NCBI RefSeq assembly: GCF_001308875.1
Contig: NZ_KQ465109.1
Span: 172,810 to 236,809, forward strand
Direction of reading: 5' to 3'
Source: Lysinibacillus sp. ZYM-1
Lineage (GTDB): Bacteria > Bacillota > Bacilli > Bacillales_A > Planococcaceae
Length of the DNA: 64,000 bases
The notes under the pieces are model-generated. The model saw only the letters and a list, made by a program, of their open reading frames with translations. It was not told the DNA's origin and searched no databases. The translations under genes and the position numbers were made by a program. Positions 1 through 8,087 of the stretch are shown piece after piece (position 1 is the stretch's first letter; each line of letters begins with the position of its first letter).

Positions 1-61
1 GGATGAATTTTTTTTCAGAAGCTTTTATAATAGAGTCAGAGAAGGCAAAGAGGTGAACGAT

Positions 62-490
62 TTGTTACAAGGTTGGTTTTTATGGTTTATTTTATTTTGG
101 GTGGTCGTCCTCATTTCATTGATGGCGATTGGTGGCTTTTTCATGTTCCGCAAGTTTTTAAAAGCACTCCCAAAGCAGGATGGAAAGTCTGATTTAGATT
201 GGCAGGAATTTTATTTAGATAAAACAATTCATTTATGGGGACAAGCTGAAAAAGAGTTACTCTATGAGCTTGTGAGCCCTGTCCCAGAGCTCTTTAGACA
301 AGTAGCAAAGGAGAAAATTGCAGGGAAAATTGGCGAGCTTGCTCTAGAGGAAAAAGCACCTGCCATTAACAATGACCTCATTATTCGTGGCTATATCCAA
401 GCAACACCAAAACGCGATCACAAATTTTTACGCAAAAAATTAGAGCAAATGCATATTGACATCGCCCCCTATGAACATTTATTTGAATAA
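62..490 (+). CDS. yneK: YneK-like DUF2621 membrane-anchored protein
   Basis: A 142-residue protein of unknown function. One hydrophobic segment lies at about residues 4-26 (GWFLWF start), followed by a soluble, charged domain with the conserved-looking stretches SPVPELF and ATPKRDHK. I recognise it as the YneK/DUF2621 family of Bacillales, which occurs near the ccdA-yneI-ccdC genes that face it here. The TTG at 62 is preferred over the GTG at 53: an AGAGGTGA site lies 8 nt before the TTG, and the family protein starts at the same point. A terminator follows directly. Confidence 0.8.
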   Translation: MLQGWFLWFILFWVVVLISLMAIGGFFMFRKFLKALPKQDGKSDLDWQEFYLDKTIHLWGQAEKELLYELVSPVPELFRQVAKEKIAGKIGELALEEKAPAINNDLIIRGYIQATPKRDHKFLRKKLEQMHIDIAPYEHLFE

Positions 491-496
491 AGAAAG

Positions 497-530
497 CAAC
501 GCTGCACAAGTTTCTGTGTGGCGTTTTTTT
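497..530 (+). terminator. rho-independent terminator of the yneK-like gene
   Basis: An AACGC-GCACA arm pairs with TGTG-GGCGTT and is followed by seven T residues. It begins 7 nt after the stop codon. Confidence 0.85.
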
Positions 531-560
531 AGGTTATTGTGAGGAGTAATATTTTCGAGG

Positions 561-662
561 TGCTATCCACATTCGGAGCAGCTCTATCCACCACTTTTGC
601 GATTTTATCCGTCACTTTGTGGGTTTTATCCACCACTTTTGTATTTCTATCCTGAACTACCC
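561..662. repeat. 21-bp-period intergenic repeat array, copy 1
   Basis: TATCC motifs start at 564, 585, 606, 627 and 648, exactly 21 bp apart. The fuller unit resembles TATCCRYCACTTT plus a variable 8-nt linker. The array lies between two convergent genes. A second array of the same type is at 20878-21024. I see no open coding frame with a start and ribosome binding site. Function unknown. Confidence 0.85.
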
Positions 663-663
663 C

Positions 664-700
664 ATAAAAAAACTACACTAGTATCAACACTAGTGTAGTT
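664..700 (-). terminator. terminator of the ccd cluster
   Basis: A perfect 12-bp inverted repeat AACTACACTAGT (671-682 and 689-700) with a 6-nt loop. On the minus strand it is followed by TTTTTAT. It overlaps the stop codon of the ccdC-like gene. Confidence 0.88.
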
Positions 701-1184
701 GTGGAATTGTTTTTTTGATTTTTTTAAACTGGATCAGCATGGCGATTCGCCAAGGTACTAACATGGCAAAGGCTAAGATCCAGAACATGCCTGCTAATTC
801 ACCGACATCGATAGAACTACTTAAAATCATTTTGGCAATCACTCGGAATACTAATAAACCAATTAATATAAAAACGAATGCTTTTGAACGTTTTAAATAA
901 ATATCTCGACCCTTCACTTCAAACTTGGAAGTGGCAATTAAAATTGTCGAGAACACCATTCCTACAGCCACTGCTTCTAATATTTGCATTGGCGGCACTC
1001 GAAATTGTTCAAATAAAAACATAAGTGCACCAGAAGACATCGCGATTGGCGGAATAATAATTTTCTTCTCATTTGTTGGCATTTTGGAAGCTCTCATACG
1101 TATAACCATGACAAAGCTACCCATTAGAATGGCCATGATGGTCGAACCAATAACATAATAGTGAGAAGGGATATTGCTCAACAT
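690..1184 (-). CDS. ccdC: CcdC-like membrane protein
   Basis: A 164-residue integral membrane protein with about five hydrophobic segments (near residues 8-28, 42-60, 68-88, 102-122, 130-150). Family and position identify it as CcdC/YneJ, the third gene of the ccdA-yneI-ccdC group linked to cytochrome c biogenesis in Bacillus. The biochemical role of CcdC itself is not known. It is 24 nt downstream of the response-regulator gene on the same strand, so it is probably cotranscribed, and a strong terminator overlaps its 3' end. Confidence 0.85.
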   Translation of the reverse strand: MLSNIPSHYYVIGSTIMAILMGSFVMVIRMRASKMPTNEKKIIIPPIAMSSGALMFLFEQFRVPPMQILEAVAVGMVFSTILIATSKFEVKGRDIYLKRSKAFVFILIGLLVFRVIAKMILSSSIDVGELAGMFWILAFAMLVPWRIAMLIQFKKIKKTIPQLH

Positions 1185-1208
1185 TAAAAATCCTCCTCTA
1201 ATATCAAA

Positions 1209-1577
1209 TCAGCAATTTTGTCCAAGTAATTGATCGGCTACAGCTCTTAATCGCTCTGGCTCAAAGGGCTTGGTAATAAAATCTTTTGCCCCACTTTCAA
1301 TCGCTTCTACGATTAATTTTTGTTGGCCTAATGCTGTTACCATAATAATTTTTGCATTTGGAAACTCTGGGATAATTTTTTTTACTGCTGCAATACCAGT
1401 CATAACGGGCATTGTTACATCCATTGTTACTAAGTCTGGTTGTAACTCTCGATACATCGCCACAGCTTCTTTACCATTTGCTGCCTTACCGACTACCTCA
1501 TAACCCCATTCTGAAAACATATTACTGATTGCAACACGCATAAATAGCGTATCATCCACTACTAAAACTGTAGGCAC
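1209..1577 (-). CDS. yneI: stand-alone CheY-like response regulator (YneI/CcdB)
   Basis: A 122-residue receiver domain with no output domain. The acidic pocket DD is at residues 8-9, the phospho-acceptor Asp is D53 (TMDVTMP), the switch Thr is T81 (MVTALG) and the conserved Lys is K103 (ITKPF). An upstream frame extension to 1649 exists, but the GTG at 1577 has a GGAGGGAGAT site at suitable spacing and gives the usual family length. It sits between ccdA and ccdC as in B. subtilis. No histidine kinase is nearby, so its partner is unknown. Confidence 0.88.
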   Translation of the reverse strand: MPTVLVVDDTLFMRVAISNMFSEWGYEVVGKAANGKEAVAMYRELQPDLVTMDVTMPVMTGIAAVKKIIPEFPNAKIIMVTALGQQKLIVEAIESGAKDFITKPFEPERLRAVADQLLGQNC

Positions 1578-1629
1578 ATGTTCATCTCCCTCCACGTTAA
1601 AGTACGGTATGCCTTTATAGTTTAACAAA

Positions 1630-2340
1630 TTAAAAGCCTGTAAATCCACCGAAAATAGGCTGTAAAATACGTGTAATATACGTTAATCCATCAAAGAATA
1701 ACAAGATACCCACGGCAATCATTACATAACCGCCGATTTTTACAATTTTTTGGCTGTGTGTACGAATCCAAGACATACGTGAAATAAAGAACGATAACAC
1801 AAAGAATGGAATCGCGAACCCTAAATAATATGCGAACATATAGCTAAAGCCCGCACCAGGATTAGTACTAGCCAACATTATAATAGACGCTAAAATTGGC
1901 CCTGTACACGGTGTCCATCCTGCCGCAAAGGCAATACCAATTAAGACAGACCCCAAATAGCCAGATGGTCGATTTTTAAATTGAAACTTTCGATCCTTCA
2001 TTAGGAAATCAACTTGTAGTAATCCTACAATCATTAAACCAAATACGACGATTAAAATGGCACCAATCTGACGTAGTAAAGTTTGATAATTAAGGAAAAA
2101 TTCTGCCGCAAATGAAGCACTTAGTCCAATAATGATAAAGATAATAGAAAACCCTAGTAAAAAGAATAGTGTGTGGAAAATGGCACGCTTTTGAAGCATC
2201 CCTTTTTCTGATTTTAGCTCATCTAATGTCATACCAGTTATGTACGATAAAAATGCTGGATACAATGGGAGGGTACATGGCGAAATAAAACTTAAAAACC
2301 CTGCACCAAAAGCTAAAAATACGTTAATGTCTGTCCCCAT
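1630..2340 (-). CDS. ccdA: cytochrome c biogenesis thiol-disulfide membrane protein CcdA
   Basis: A 236-residue polytopic membrane protein of the CcdA/DsbD-beta family. It moves reducing equivalents from cytoplasmic thioredoxin across the membrane to extracytoplasmic thiol-disulfide proteins used in cytochrome c maturation and sporulation. The two redox cysteines sit in the expected motifs: SPCTLPLYP (C22) and GWTPCTGP (C145). About six hydrophobic segments are visible. The frame is open to 2469, but the ATG at 2340 is chosen because of its AAGGAG site and because it gives the normal length of about 235 residues. It heads the ccdA-yneI-ccdC group. Confidence 0.92.
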   Translation of the reverse strand: MGTDINVFLAFGAGFLSFISPCTLPLYPAFLSYITGMTLDELKSEKGMLQKRAIFHTLFFLLGFSIIFIIIGLSASFAAEFFLNYQTLLRQIGAILIVVFGLMIVGLLQVDFLMKDRKFQFKNRPSGYLGSVLIGIAFAAGWTPCTGPILASIIMLASTNPGAGFSYMFAYYLGFAIPFFVLSFFISRMSWIRTHSQKIVKIGGYVMIAVGILLFFDGLTYITRILQPIFGGFTGF

Positions 2341-2736
2341 ATTTTTTGATCGCTCCTTACAGTTACTGCATCCATCGTACCAAAAAACAGGATAAATTGC
2401 GCCCTTCTTGATTGTGAACGTTTCATGGCAAAATGATGAGATTTCTGAAAAGTCCTTCCAATCATTCAAAACATGGTATAAGCTACTTCTGCATTATGCC
2501 CTCCTGTTGATTTTCTGTCAACAAAATTCGCCATTATTCTACATTTGAATGGAATGGCCAAAGTTATCGTCAGAAATTATTTTTTCTCATAACAGTTTAA
2601 ACAAAGGCACACTACATCATGTAGGATGACAGAATCTTTACTATTTTAATTCCGAGTATTTGTGAGTAAATATCGAATCTTCATGTATAATATTCATAAC
2701 AAATGAGCATTTGATTGAAAAAAGAGGTGTAGTTCC
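2341..2736. promoter_or_regulatory. divergent intergenic region between ccdA and lutR
   Basis: This gene-free stretch of 396 nt separates divergent ccdA and lutR. For lutR, TATAAT is at 2686-2691 with a weak -35. Just after it, at 2700-2713, CAAATG-AG-CATTTG forms a perfect inverted repeat near the expected transcription start, a possible autoregulatory site. An AAAGAGGTG site at 2721-2729 precedes the TTG start. I see no clear promoter for ccdA and no small gene. Confidence 0.5.
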
Positions 2737-3468
2737 TTGGAATTAAGAAAAATTAAACCCAAAAAAATCTATGAAGAAGTGTCCGAAATTTTGCATGAAA
2801 AAATAAGATCGGGTGTCCTAAAACCCGGTGATCGACTAGACTCGGTAGAACAGCTTGCTGAACAATTGCAAGTTAGCCGTTCTGCTGTGCGAGAGGCTCT
2901 TTCTGCTTTAAATGCAATGGGACTGATTGAAATTAAACAAGGCTCTGGAACCTTTGTAAAAAGTGTTCCATCCAACCGACTTGATTTTCCATTATCTACA
3001 GCCATGTTATCGAATAAGCATGGTATTGCCCATTTATTAGAAGTGCGCAAAATCATTGAGGTAGGAGCAGCTGCAAGCGCCGCTGTCCACCGAACAGAAC
3101 GGGATATTCAAGCAATGTTACAAATTTTAGAGGACATGCAGCAAGCACATGGAGATGGTGAACTTGGTGAAAAAGTAGATTATCAATTTCATGTGGCCAT
3201 TGCAACTGCCTCCCAAAACCCCCTACTTACTACAATCCTAGATCAAATTTCTGGTCTGATGATTGACACGATGAAAGAAACACGCCGCATTTGGTTGTAT
3301 TCCAAAAAAACAACAAGCGAACAACTCTATGATGAACATATGCAAATCTTCCTAGCTATTCAACAACAAAATGAAGAATTAGCCAAACATGCGATGGCCG
3401 CTCATTTAAATAATGTTGAAAAAGTGCTATTGCAGTATTTTGAAACAACAGAATCCAACCCACAATAA
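2737..3468 (+). CDS. lutR: GntR/FadR-family regulator of lactate utilisation, LutR-like
   Basis: A 243-residue repressor of the FadR subgroup of GntR. An N-terminal winged helix (about residues 8-75, with LQVSRSAVREAL as recognition region and GSGTFV as wing) is followed by an all-helical FCD ligand domain. In Bacillus, LutR represses lutABC and L-lactate relieves this. The adjacent lutABC genes support the same role. The start is TTG with AAAGAGGTG 7 nt upstream. A terminator follows the gene, so lutABC has its own promoter. Confidence 0.85.
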   Translation: MELRKIKPKKIYEEVSEILHEKIRSGVLKPGDRLDSVEQLAEQLQVSRSAVREALSALNAMGLIEIKQGSGTFVKSVPSNRLDFPLSTAMLSNKHGIAHLLEVRKIIEVGAAASAAVHRTERDIQAMLQILEDMQQAHGDGELGEKVDYQFHVAIATASQNPLLTTILDQISGLMIDTMKETRRIWLYSKKTTSEQLYDEHMQIFLAIQQQNEELAKHAMAAHLNNVEKVLLQYFETTESNPQ

Positions 3469-3473
3469 AATAG

Positions 3474-3503
3474 CCTAGTTCTCTACTAGGTTGTTTGTTT
3501 TTT
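3474..3503 (+). terminator. terminator after lutR
   Basis: CCTAGT (3474-3479) and ACTAGG (3485-3490) form a stem followed by TTGTTTGTTTTTTT. Confidence 0.75.
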
Positions 3504-3525
3504 TCTGAAAATTCCATCAAAAAAC

Positions 3526-3600
3526 TTTCATTCTTTGAAAATATTGTAGTATGATAAAGGCAAAGATAAGTCATCAGATGACCAGTTGTTTAAAAAGGAG
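3526..3600 (+). promoter_or_regulatory. lutABC promoter and candidate LutR operator
   Basis: A TATGAT -10 is at 3550-3555 with a weak TTTCAT -35 near 3526. At 3570-3582 lies the perfect 13-bp palindrome GTCATCAGATGAC, about where transcription should start, then AAGGAG at 3595-3600. A palindrome over the start site of the operon next to lutR is a natural repressor site. The assignment to LutR is inference. Confidence 0.65.
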
Positions 3601-3608
3601 CGATGAAC

Positions 3609-4325
3609 ATGAAAGTAACACTCTTTGCCACTTGCTTAGTGGATATGTTTCAGGGAGATGTAGGAAAAGCAGTTGTCGAAGTGTTAGAAAGGCTTGGCTG
3701 TGAAATTGATTTTCCTGAGCAACAAATTTGCTGTGGGCAGCCTGCCTACAATAGTGGCTATGTAAAAGAATCAAAAAATGCGATGAAAAAAATGATCACT
3801 GCCTTTGAACATGCTGAATACATCGTTTCTCCCTCTGGTTCTTGTGCCTATATGTTTAAGGAATACCCAGAGGTTTTTAAGGGGGATTCTCTATGGGAGC
3901 CAAAAGCAATTGCATTGGCAGCAAAAACCTATGAATTCACAGAATTTATTGTCAATGTATTAAAGATTGAGGATGTTGGCGCACAATTGGAGGGCAAAGC
4001 TACTTACCATACATCCTGCCATATGACACGCCTACTTGGTGTGACAGAGGCTCCATATAAATTATTACAGAACGTCAAAGGTTTGCAGTATGTGGACCTC
4101 CCTGGAAAAGATCGATGCTGCGGGTTTGGCGGTACATTCTCTGTCAAAATGGGCAATATATCTAGAGAAATGGTCAATGAAAAGGTACACAATGTAGAGG
4201 ATACAGGGGCGGATATTTTAATTGGAGCAGATGCTGGCTGTTTAATCAATATTGGTGGTCGCATTCATCGCCAAGGTAAGCCGATTAAAGTGATGCATAT
4301 TGCAGAGGTCTTAAACTGCCAATAA
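3609..4325 (+). CDS. lutA: lactate utilisation iron-sulfur protein LutA
   Basis: A 238-residue subunit of the LutABC L-lactate oxidation complex, which converts L-lactate to pyruvate in the cytoplasm. It carries two CCG (cysteine-rich) domains typical of heterodisulfide-reductase-like proteins, with CCG at residues 41-43 and 170-172 and further Cys at 79 and 137. Length and sequence closely match B. subtilis LutA. The ATG at 3609 is chosen over the one at 3603 because AAGGAG ends 8 nt before it. It is the first gene of lutA-lutB-lutC. No lactate permease gene is in the window. Confidence 0.93.
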   Translation: MKVTLFATCLVDMFQGDVGKAVVEVLERLGCEIDFPEQQICCGQPAYNSGYVKESKNAMKKMITAFEHAEYIVSPSGSCAYMFKEYPEVFKGDSLWEPKAIALAAKTYEFTEFIVNVLKIEDVGAQLEGKATYHTSCHMTRLLGVTEAPYKLLQNVKGLQYVDLPGKDRCCGFGGTFSVKMGNISREMVNEKVHNVEDTGADILIGADAGCLINIGGRIHRQGKPIKVMHIAEVLNCQ

Positions 4326-4339
4326 GAGGGGGAACAATA

Positions 4340-5770
4340 ATGTCTATGAAAACTAGCAACGATCGCTTTCATGATCGTGTCACAAAAGAGCTAGAAAATC
4401 AATTTATGCGTGGTGCTGTTTCTAGTGCCCAGGATCGCTTTCAAACACGTCGTCTACAACAAGCACAGGAACTTGGACATTGGGAAGAATGGCGTTCACA
4501 TGGCGAGGAAATACGTAAGCATGTTTTAGAAAACCTAGATTATTACCTATACCAATTAAGTGAAAATGTTGCCAAGAGAGGCGGGCATGTTTTTTTTGCT
4601 CAAACGGCACAAGAAGCAACAGCTTACATTCAAGGTATTGCGAAAAAGAAAAATGCGGCTAAAATTGTGAAGTCAAAATCGATGGTGACCGAAGAGATTA
4701 ACCTCAATGCTGCTTTAGAGGAACTTGGCTGTGAAGTGATAGAAACCGATTTAGGTGAATACATTTTGCAAGTCGCAGATCACGAACCTCCATCACATAT
4801 TGTGGCACCTGCGCTGCATAAAAATAAAGAGCAAATTCGAGATGTTTTTAAAGATAAACAAGGCTACACCCAAACAGAAAAACCCGAGGAGCTTGCCCTT
4901 TATGTGCGTGAAAAACTGCGCCATGAATATTTAACTGCCGATATCGGTATAACAGGCTGTAATTTTGCGATCGCTGAAAGTGGGTCCATTACACTTGTCA
5001 CAAATGAAGGGAATGCTGATTTAGTTACTGCCCTACCAAAAACACAAGTCACTGTTATGGGTATGGAAAGAATTGTTCCTACTTTTGAAGAAATGGAGGT
5101 TCTTGTTAGCCTCTTAACACGCAGTGCTGTGGGTCAAAAGCTGACAAGCTACATTACCACACTTACAGGAATTAAAGACGAGGGTGATACAGATGGGCCT
5201 GAGGAATTCCATTTAGTCATTGTGGATAATGGCCGCTCTTCCATTCTTGGTGGTGAATTCCAACCTATTTTACAATGCATTCGCTGTGCGGCCTGTGTCA
5301 ATGCCTGCCCTGTGTATCGTCATGTGGGGGGGCATACGTATGGCTCTATTTACTCAGGTCCTGTTGGTGTTGTGCTCTCTCCATTACTAGGAGGCTATGA
5401 TGATTTTAAAGAGCTTCCCTATGCCTCAACATTATGCGGTGCCTGCACAGATGCTTGCCCAGTAAAAATTCCTTTACACCAGCTTATTCATCGACACCGT
5501 CAAGTCATTGTTGAACAGGAAGGGAAAGCACCCGTTTCAGAAAAGCTATTAATGAAGGCATTTGGCTTAGGGGCTTCTTCCCCTACTTTGTATAAAATGG
5601 CAACAAAGATGGCAGCTCCTGCTATGTCTCCATTTACGAAAAATCATACAATTTCTAATGGTCCTGGCCCTTTAAAAGCATGGACAGAAGCGCGAGATTT
5701 TCCTGCACCCAATAAAAACAGTTTTAGAGATTGGATGAAGAACCGAACAAAAGGAGATGAGCAAACATGA
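4340..5770 (+). CDS. lutB: lactate utilisation iron-sulfur protein LutB
   Basis: A 476-residue protein with an N-terminal LUD domain (about 70-300) and a ferredoxin-like C-terminal part. The two 4Fe-4S motifs are complete: C313/C316/C319/C323 in [12 protein letters not shown], and C366/C369/C373 in CGACTDACP. With LutA and LutC it forms the L-lactate oxidising complex. It starts 14 nt after lutA with a GAGGGGG site, and its stop overlaps the lutC start by 4 nt (ATGA), so translation is probably coupled. Confidence 0.94.
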   Translation: MSMKTSNDRFHDRVTKELENQFMRGAVSSAQDRFQTRRLQQAQELGHWEEWRSHGEEIRKHVLENLDYYLYQLSENVAKRGGHVFFAQTAQEATAYIQGIAKKKNAAKIVKSKSMVTEEINLNAALEELGCEVIETDLGEYILQVADHEPPSHIVAPALHKNKEQIRDVFKDKQGYTQTEKPEELALYVREKLRHEYLTADIGITGCNFAIAESGSITLVTNEGNADLVTALPKTQVTVMGMERIVPTFEEMEVLVSLLTRSAVGQKLTSYITTLTGIKDEGDTDGPEEFHLVIVDNGRSSILGGEFQPILQCIRCAACVNACPVYRHVGGHTYGSIYSGPVGVVLSPLLGGYDDFKELPYASTLCGACTDACPVKIPLHQLIHRHRQVIVEQEGKAPVSEKLLMKAFGLGASSPTLYKMATKMAAPAMSPFTKNHTISNGPGPLKAWTEARDFPAPNKNSFRDWMKNRTKGDEQT

Positions 5771-6483
5771 CAGGTACCATTCAACATCGCGATACTTTTT
5801 TAGAAAACATTGCACAACAATTAGGACGTTCACCTATTACAGAACTTCCGCACCCGACTTGGCAGTATCAACCACAAAATCGTGTACTGAAAGATGCTAC
5901 AAAGGATGAATTACTAGAAGTTTTCATTAAGCAATGTGCCAATATCCATACGAATATCGTTATTTCTGATCGTACCAAGCTTGCTCATGATCTACAATCT
6001 GTTGTCGATCATTATGGTGGAAAGTCCGTTATCACGTGGAAAGATGATCGATTTCAAGTTTATGGTCTATCTGAATTAATGACAGAAAAATGGCCACAAG
6101 CCAATATTCAACTTTATGAATGGAATACACAGCAACCAGAGGAAAATATTCGACAAGCTGAAAAAGCAAATATTGGTATAACCATTAGTGAGATGACTCT
6201 AGCTGAATCAGGGACGGCTGTGCTTTTTAGCAGTAAAAATCAAGGAAGGAGTGTTAGCTTCTTACCCGAAAAATCGATTATTTTAATTCCTAAAAGTACG
6301 ATTGTTCCGCGTATGACCCAAGCAGCACGTTGGATTCGTGAAAAAATCCGGAATGGTGAGAAAATCCCTTCTTGTATTAATTTCATTACGGGACCAAGTA
6401 ATTCAGCAGATATCGAGATGATTTTAATCGTTGGCGTACATGGTCCTATTCAAGCGACCTATATAGTCATTGAGGATTGCTAA
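5767..6483 (+). CDS. lutC: lactate utilisation protein LutC
   Basis: A 238-residue LUD-domain protein with no iron-sulfur cysteine motif, as expected for LutC. The conserved LUD glycine-rich stretch AESGTAVLF is visible at about residue 150, and GPSNSADIE near residue 212 is typical of the family. It is the last gene of lutABC and is followed by a repeat element and a terminator. Confidence 0.92.
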   Translation: MTGTIQHRDTFLENIAQQLGRSPITELPHPTWQYQPQNRVLKDATKDELLEVFIKQCANIHTNIVISDRTKLAHDLQSVVDHYGGKSVITWKDDRFQVYGLSELMTEKWPQANIQLYEWNTQQPEENIRQAEKANIGITISEMTLAESGTAVLFSSKNQGRSVSFLPEKSIILIPKSTIVPRMTQAARWIREKIRNGEKIPSCINFITGPSNSADIEMILIVGVHGPIQATYIVIEDC

Positions 6484-6640
6484 ACTTCCACTACGGGCGA
6501 ATGCTTTCCGCGCTGGGGTTGAGCTGCTTTCCTCGCTTCGTTGCTGCCGCTTCGCTTTCGCACAGAAAGCAGAAATGATAGAGAAAGAAAATGAACAAAA
6601 GTCATCGAGAGTCAACTTCTCGGCTTTTGTCTATAGTCTT
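6484..6640 (+). repeat. lutABC 3' region with dispersed hairpin element, copy A
   Basis: The first part (to about 6575) is GC-rich and contains CTGCTTTC with a later GAAAGCAG, able to pair. From 6577 to 6640 a sequence with arms CAAAAGTCATCGAGAG and CTTCTCGGCTTTTG recurs, about 90 percent alike by eye, in reverse orientation at 63901-63971. Both copies sit just upstream of a terminator. The short frames here are not convincing genes. Confidence 0.7.
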
Positions 6641-6668
6641 AGGCATACACTTGAATGCATGCCTTTTG
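6641..6668 (+). terminator. probable terminator of lutABC
   Basis: AGGCATACA pairs with TGCATGCCT (one mismatch) around a 6-nt loop and is followed by TTTGTTT. Confidence 0.6.
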
Positions 6669-6669
6669 T

Positions 6670-7965
6670 TTATGTTGTTGAATGAGGTACACTTTCTGTC
6701 ATGTCTTTTTTTTCATAATACTCTGGATGCGCTTCTTTTAGGATGGATGAACGTAACATCACGAGTGCAATGGTAATAATAATCACGCTTGTTACAGGTA
6801 AAATAATCGTGGCTGGTATTGCATCATATAATATGCCATAAACTACCATACCAATGGGCATCATGGACATTGCCATTGTTTCCATCAGTCCAAAGACGCG
6901 TCCGCGGAATTCTTCTGAGATGATTTTTTGCATATACACCCCAATTGGCATATTAATACCTATTTCAAAAATGGCGAAAATAAAGTAAATGATTAGATAA
7001 AAACTAACAATTGCAATATAAGAAAAATTCGTGACTAGTGGAATGACCGCCAAGGCCAAACTACCTGCCAATAGCAATAAGCTTATTTTTGAGAAACGTA
7101 ATGGCACTTTGACTTCTGGTCTTGTCGCAAAATAAATGGAAGCCACAAGCATACCCGCTGCTCCTGATGCCTGAATAAAACCAAAATGCGTAGATTTTAC
7201 TTGCAGCAATTCAATGATAATGTACGTCCCACCAACAGCGATGGCAGAAAAGAATAGATTAATCCATAATGCCACCCACATGATTGTTTTTATGACTTTA
7301 CGCTGTTTTATATAATAGAAGCCACTTTTAAGCCCTTCCCACACCTTTTCCTTCTTCACATCTTCGCCTCTTGTACTATATAGTTTAAAATCCATCGTTG
7401 CCTCTAAACAAAATGCAATGGCATACGCCACGATATTAACCATTAAAAATACGTCCATATTGAAGAATCCATACATCATGCCGCCAATGACTGGTCCCCC
7501 AATGGCAGCCACCGACATCGATAATTGATTAAATGACATCGCGCGCTGTAAACGTTCTGGATTAACAAGCGTAGCAATTGCAGATGAAAACGTGACCCCG
7601 GAAAATGCGGAACATATCGTATTAAAAACTGTAGCTATGTAAATAGCATAAACGGATATCCCTACTGTTTCTGTATATAACAGTAATCCCCCTACGGTCA
7701 AAATGGTTCCTGCTTGCGCAAGTAAAATCGTCCGTTTTTTTGAAAAATTATCTGCTACATAACCTGCCAAAGGTGCTACGAGAGCACGAGGTAACACAGA
7801 ACAAATCATATTGGTCGCAAAGCTCATGGCGGACCCTGTCATGGCTAATATATACAAGCTGAATCCAAATGCCATCACATTCGCCCCTAACATGGCAATC
7901 ATTTTACTCGCTGTAAAAGTCCATAAATGATAGGTCGCCTTTTTTAATTTCTCCACTTCATTCAT
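6670..7965 (-). CDS. major facilitator superfamily efflux transporter
   Basis: A 431-residue membrane protein with about 12 hydrophobic segments. It has the MFS loop signature in the form GYVADNFSKKRTI after helix 2 and resembles the MFS_3/macrolide-efflux branch. The substrate is unknown, but drug or metabolite export is likely. It starts with ATG after GGAGGGG. It is transcribed divergently from the XRE/TPR regulator at 8088, and two near-identical palindromes lie between the genes, suggesting control by that regulator. A hydrophilic tail of about 20 residues ends the protein. Confidence 0.85.
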   Translation of the reverse strand: MNEVEKLKKATYHLWTFTASKMIAMLGANVMAFGFSLYILAMTGSAMSFATNMICSVLPRALVAPLAGYVADNFSKKRTILLAQAGTILTVGGLLLYTETVGISVYAIYIATVFNTICSAFSGVTFSSAIATLVNPERLQRAMSFNQLSMSVAAIGGPVIGGMMYGFFNMDVFLMVNIVAYAIAFCLEATMDFKLYSTRGEDVKKEKVWEGLKSGFYYIKQRKVIKTIMWVALWINLFFSAIAVGGTYIIIELLQVKSTHFGFIQASGAAGMLVASIYFATRPEVKVPLRFSKISLLLLAGSLALAVIPLVTNFSYIAIVSFYLIIYFIFAIFEIGINMPIGVYMQKIISEEFRGRVFGLMETMAMSMMPIGMVVYGILYDAIPATIILPVTSVIIITIALVMLRSSILKEAHPEYYEKKDMTESVPHSTT

Positions 7966-7999
7966 CCCAAAACCCCTCCATTTTTAACTAGATTAAAAA

Positions 8000-8016
8000 G
8001 TTTAATATTATTAAAC
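8000..8016. promoter_or_regulatory. candidate operator 1 (GTTTAAT-N3-ATTAAAC)
   Basis: A perfect 17-bp inverted repeat with 7-bp arms in the divergent region, on the exporter side. It differs from the site at 8055-8071 only in the 3-nt centre. Confidence 0.75.
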
Positions 8017-8054
8017 AAAATATACCATGACTCCCTCTTTTCATGCAAGAAAAA

Positions 8055-8071
8055 GTTTAATATAATTAAAC
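8055..8071. promoter_or_regulatory. candidate operator 2 (GTTTAAT-N3-ATTAAAC)
   Basis: The second copy of the 17-bp inverted repeat, with centres 55 bp apart. It ends immediately before the AAAGGAGG ribosome binding site of the regulator gene. The flanking AAAA is also shared. It is a plausible autoregulatory site of the XRE/TPR protein. Confidence 0.75.
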
Positions 8072-8087
8072 AAAAGGAGGCGAGGCA

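Noticed and set aside
561..662. CRISPR array
   Set aside because: Units are only 21 bp with short variable linkers, no conserved repeat of normal length, no unique spacers and no cas genes.
6470..6776. Plus-strand short frames after lutC
   Set aside because: They run through repeat and hairpin sequence and antisense of the MFS gene, without ribosome binding sites.
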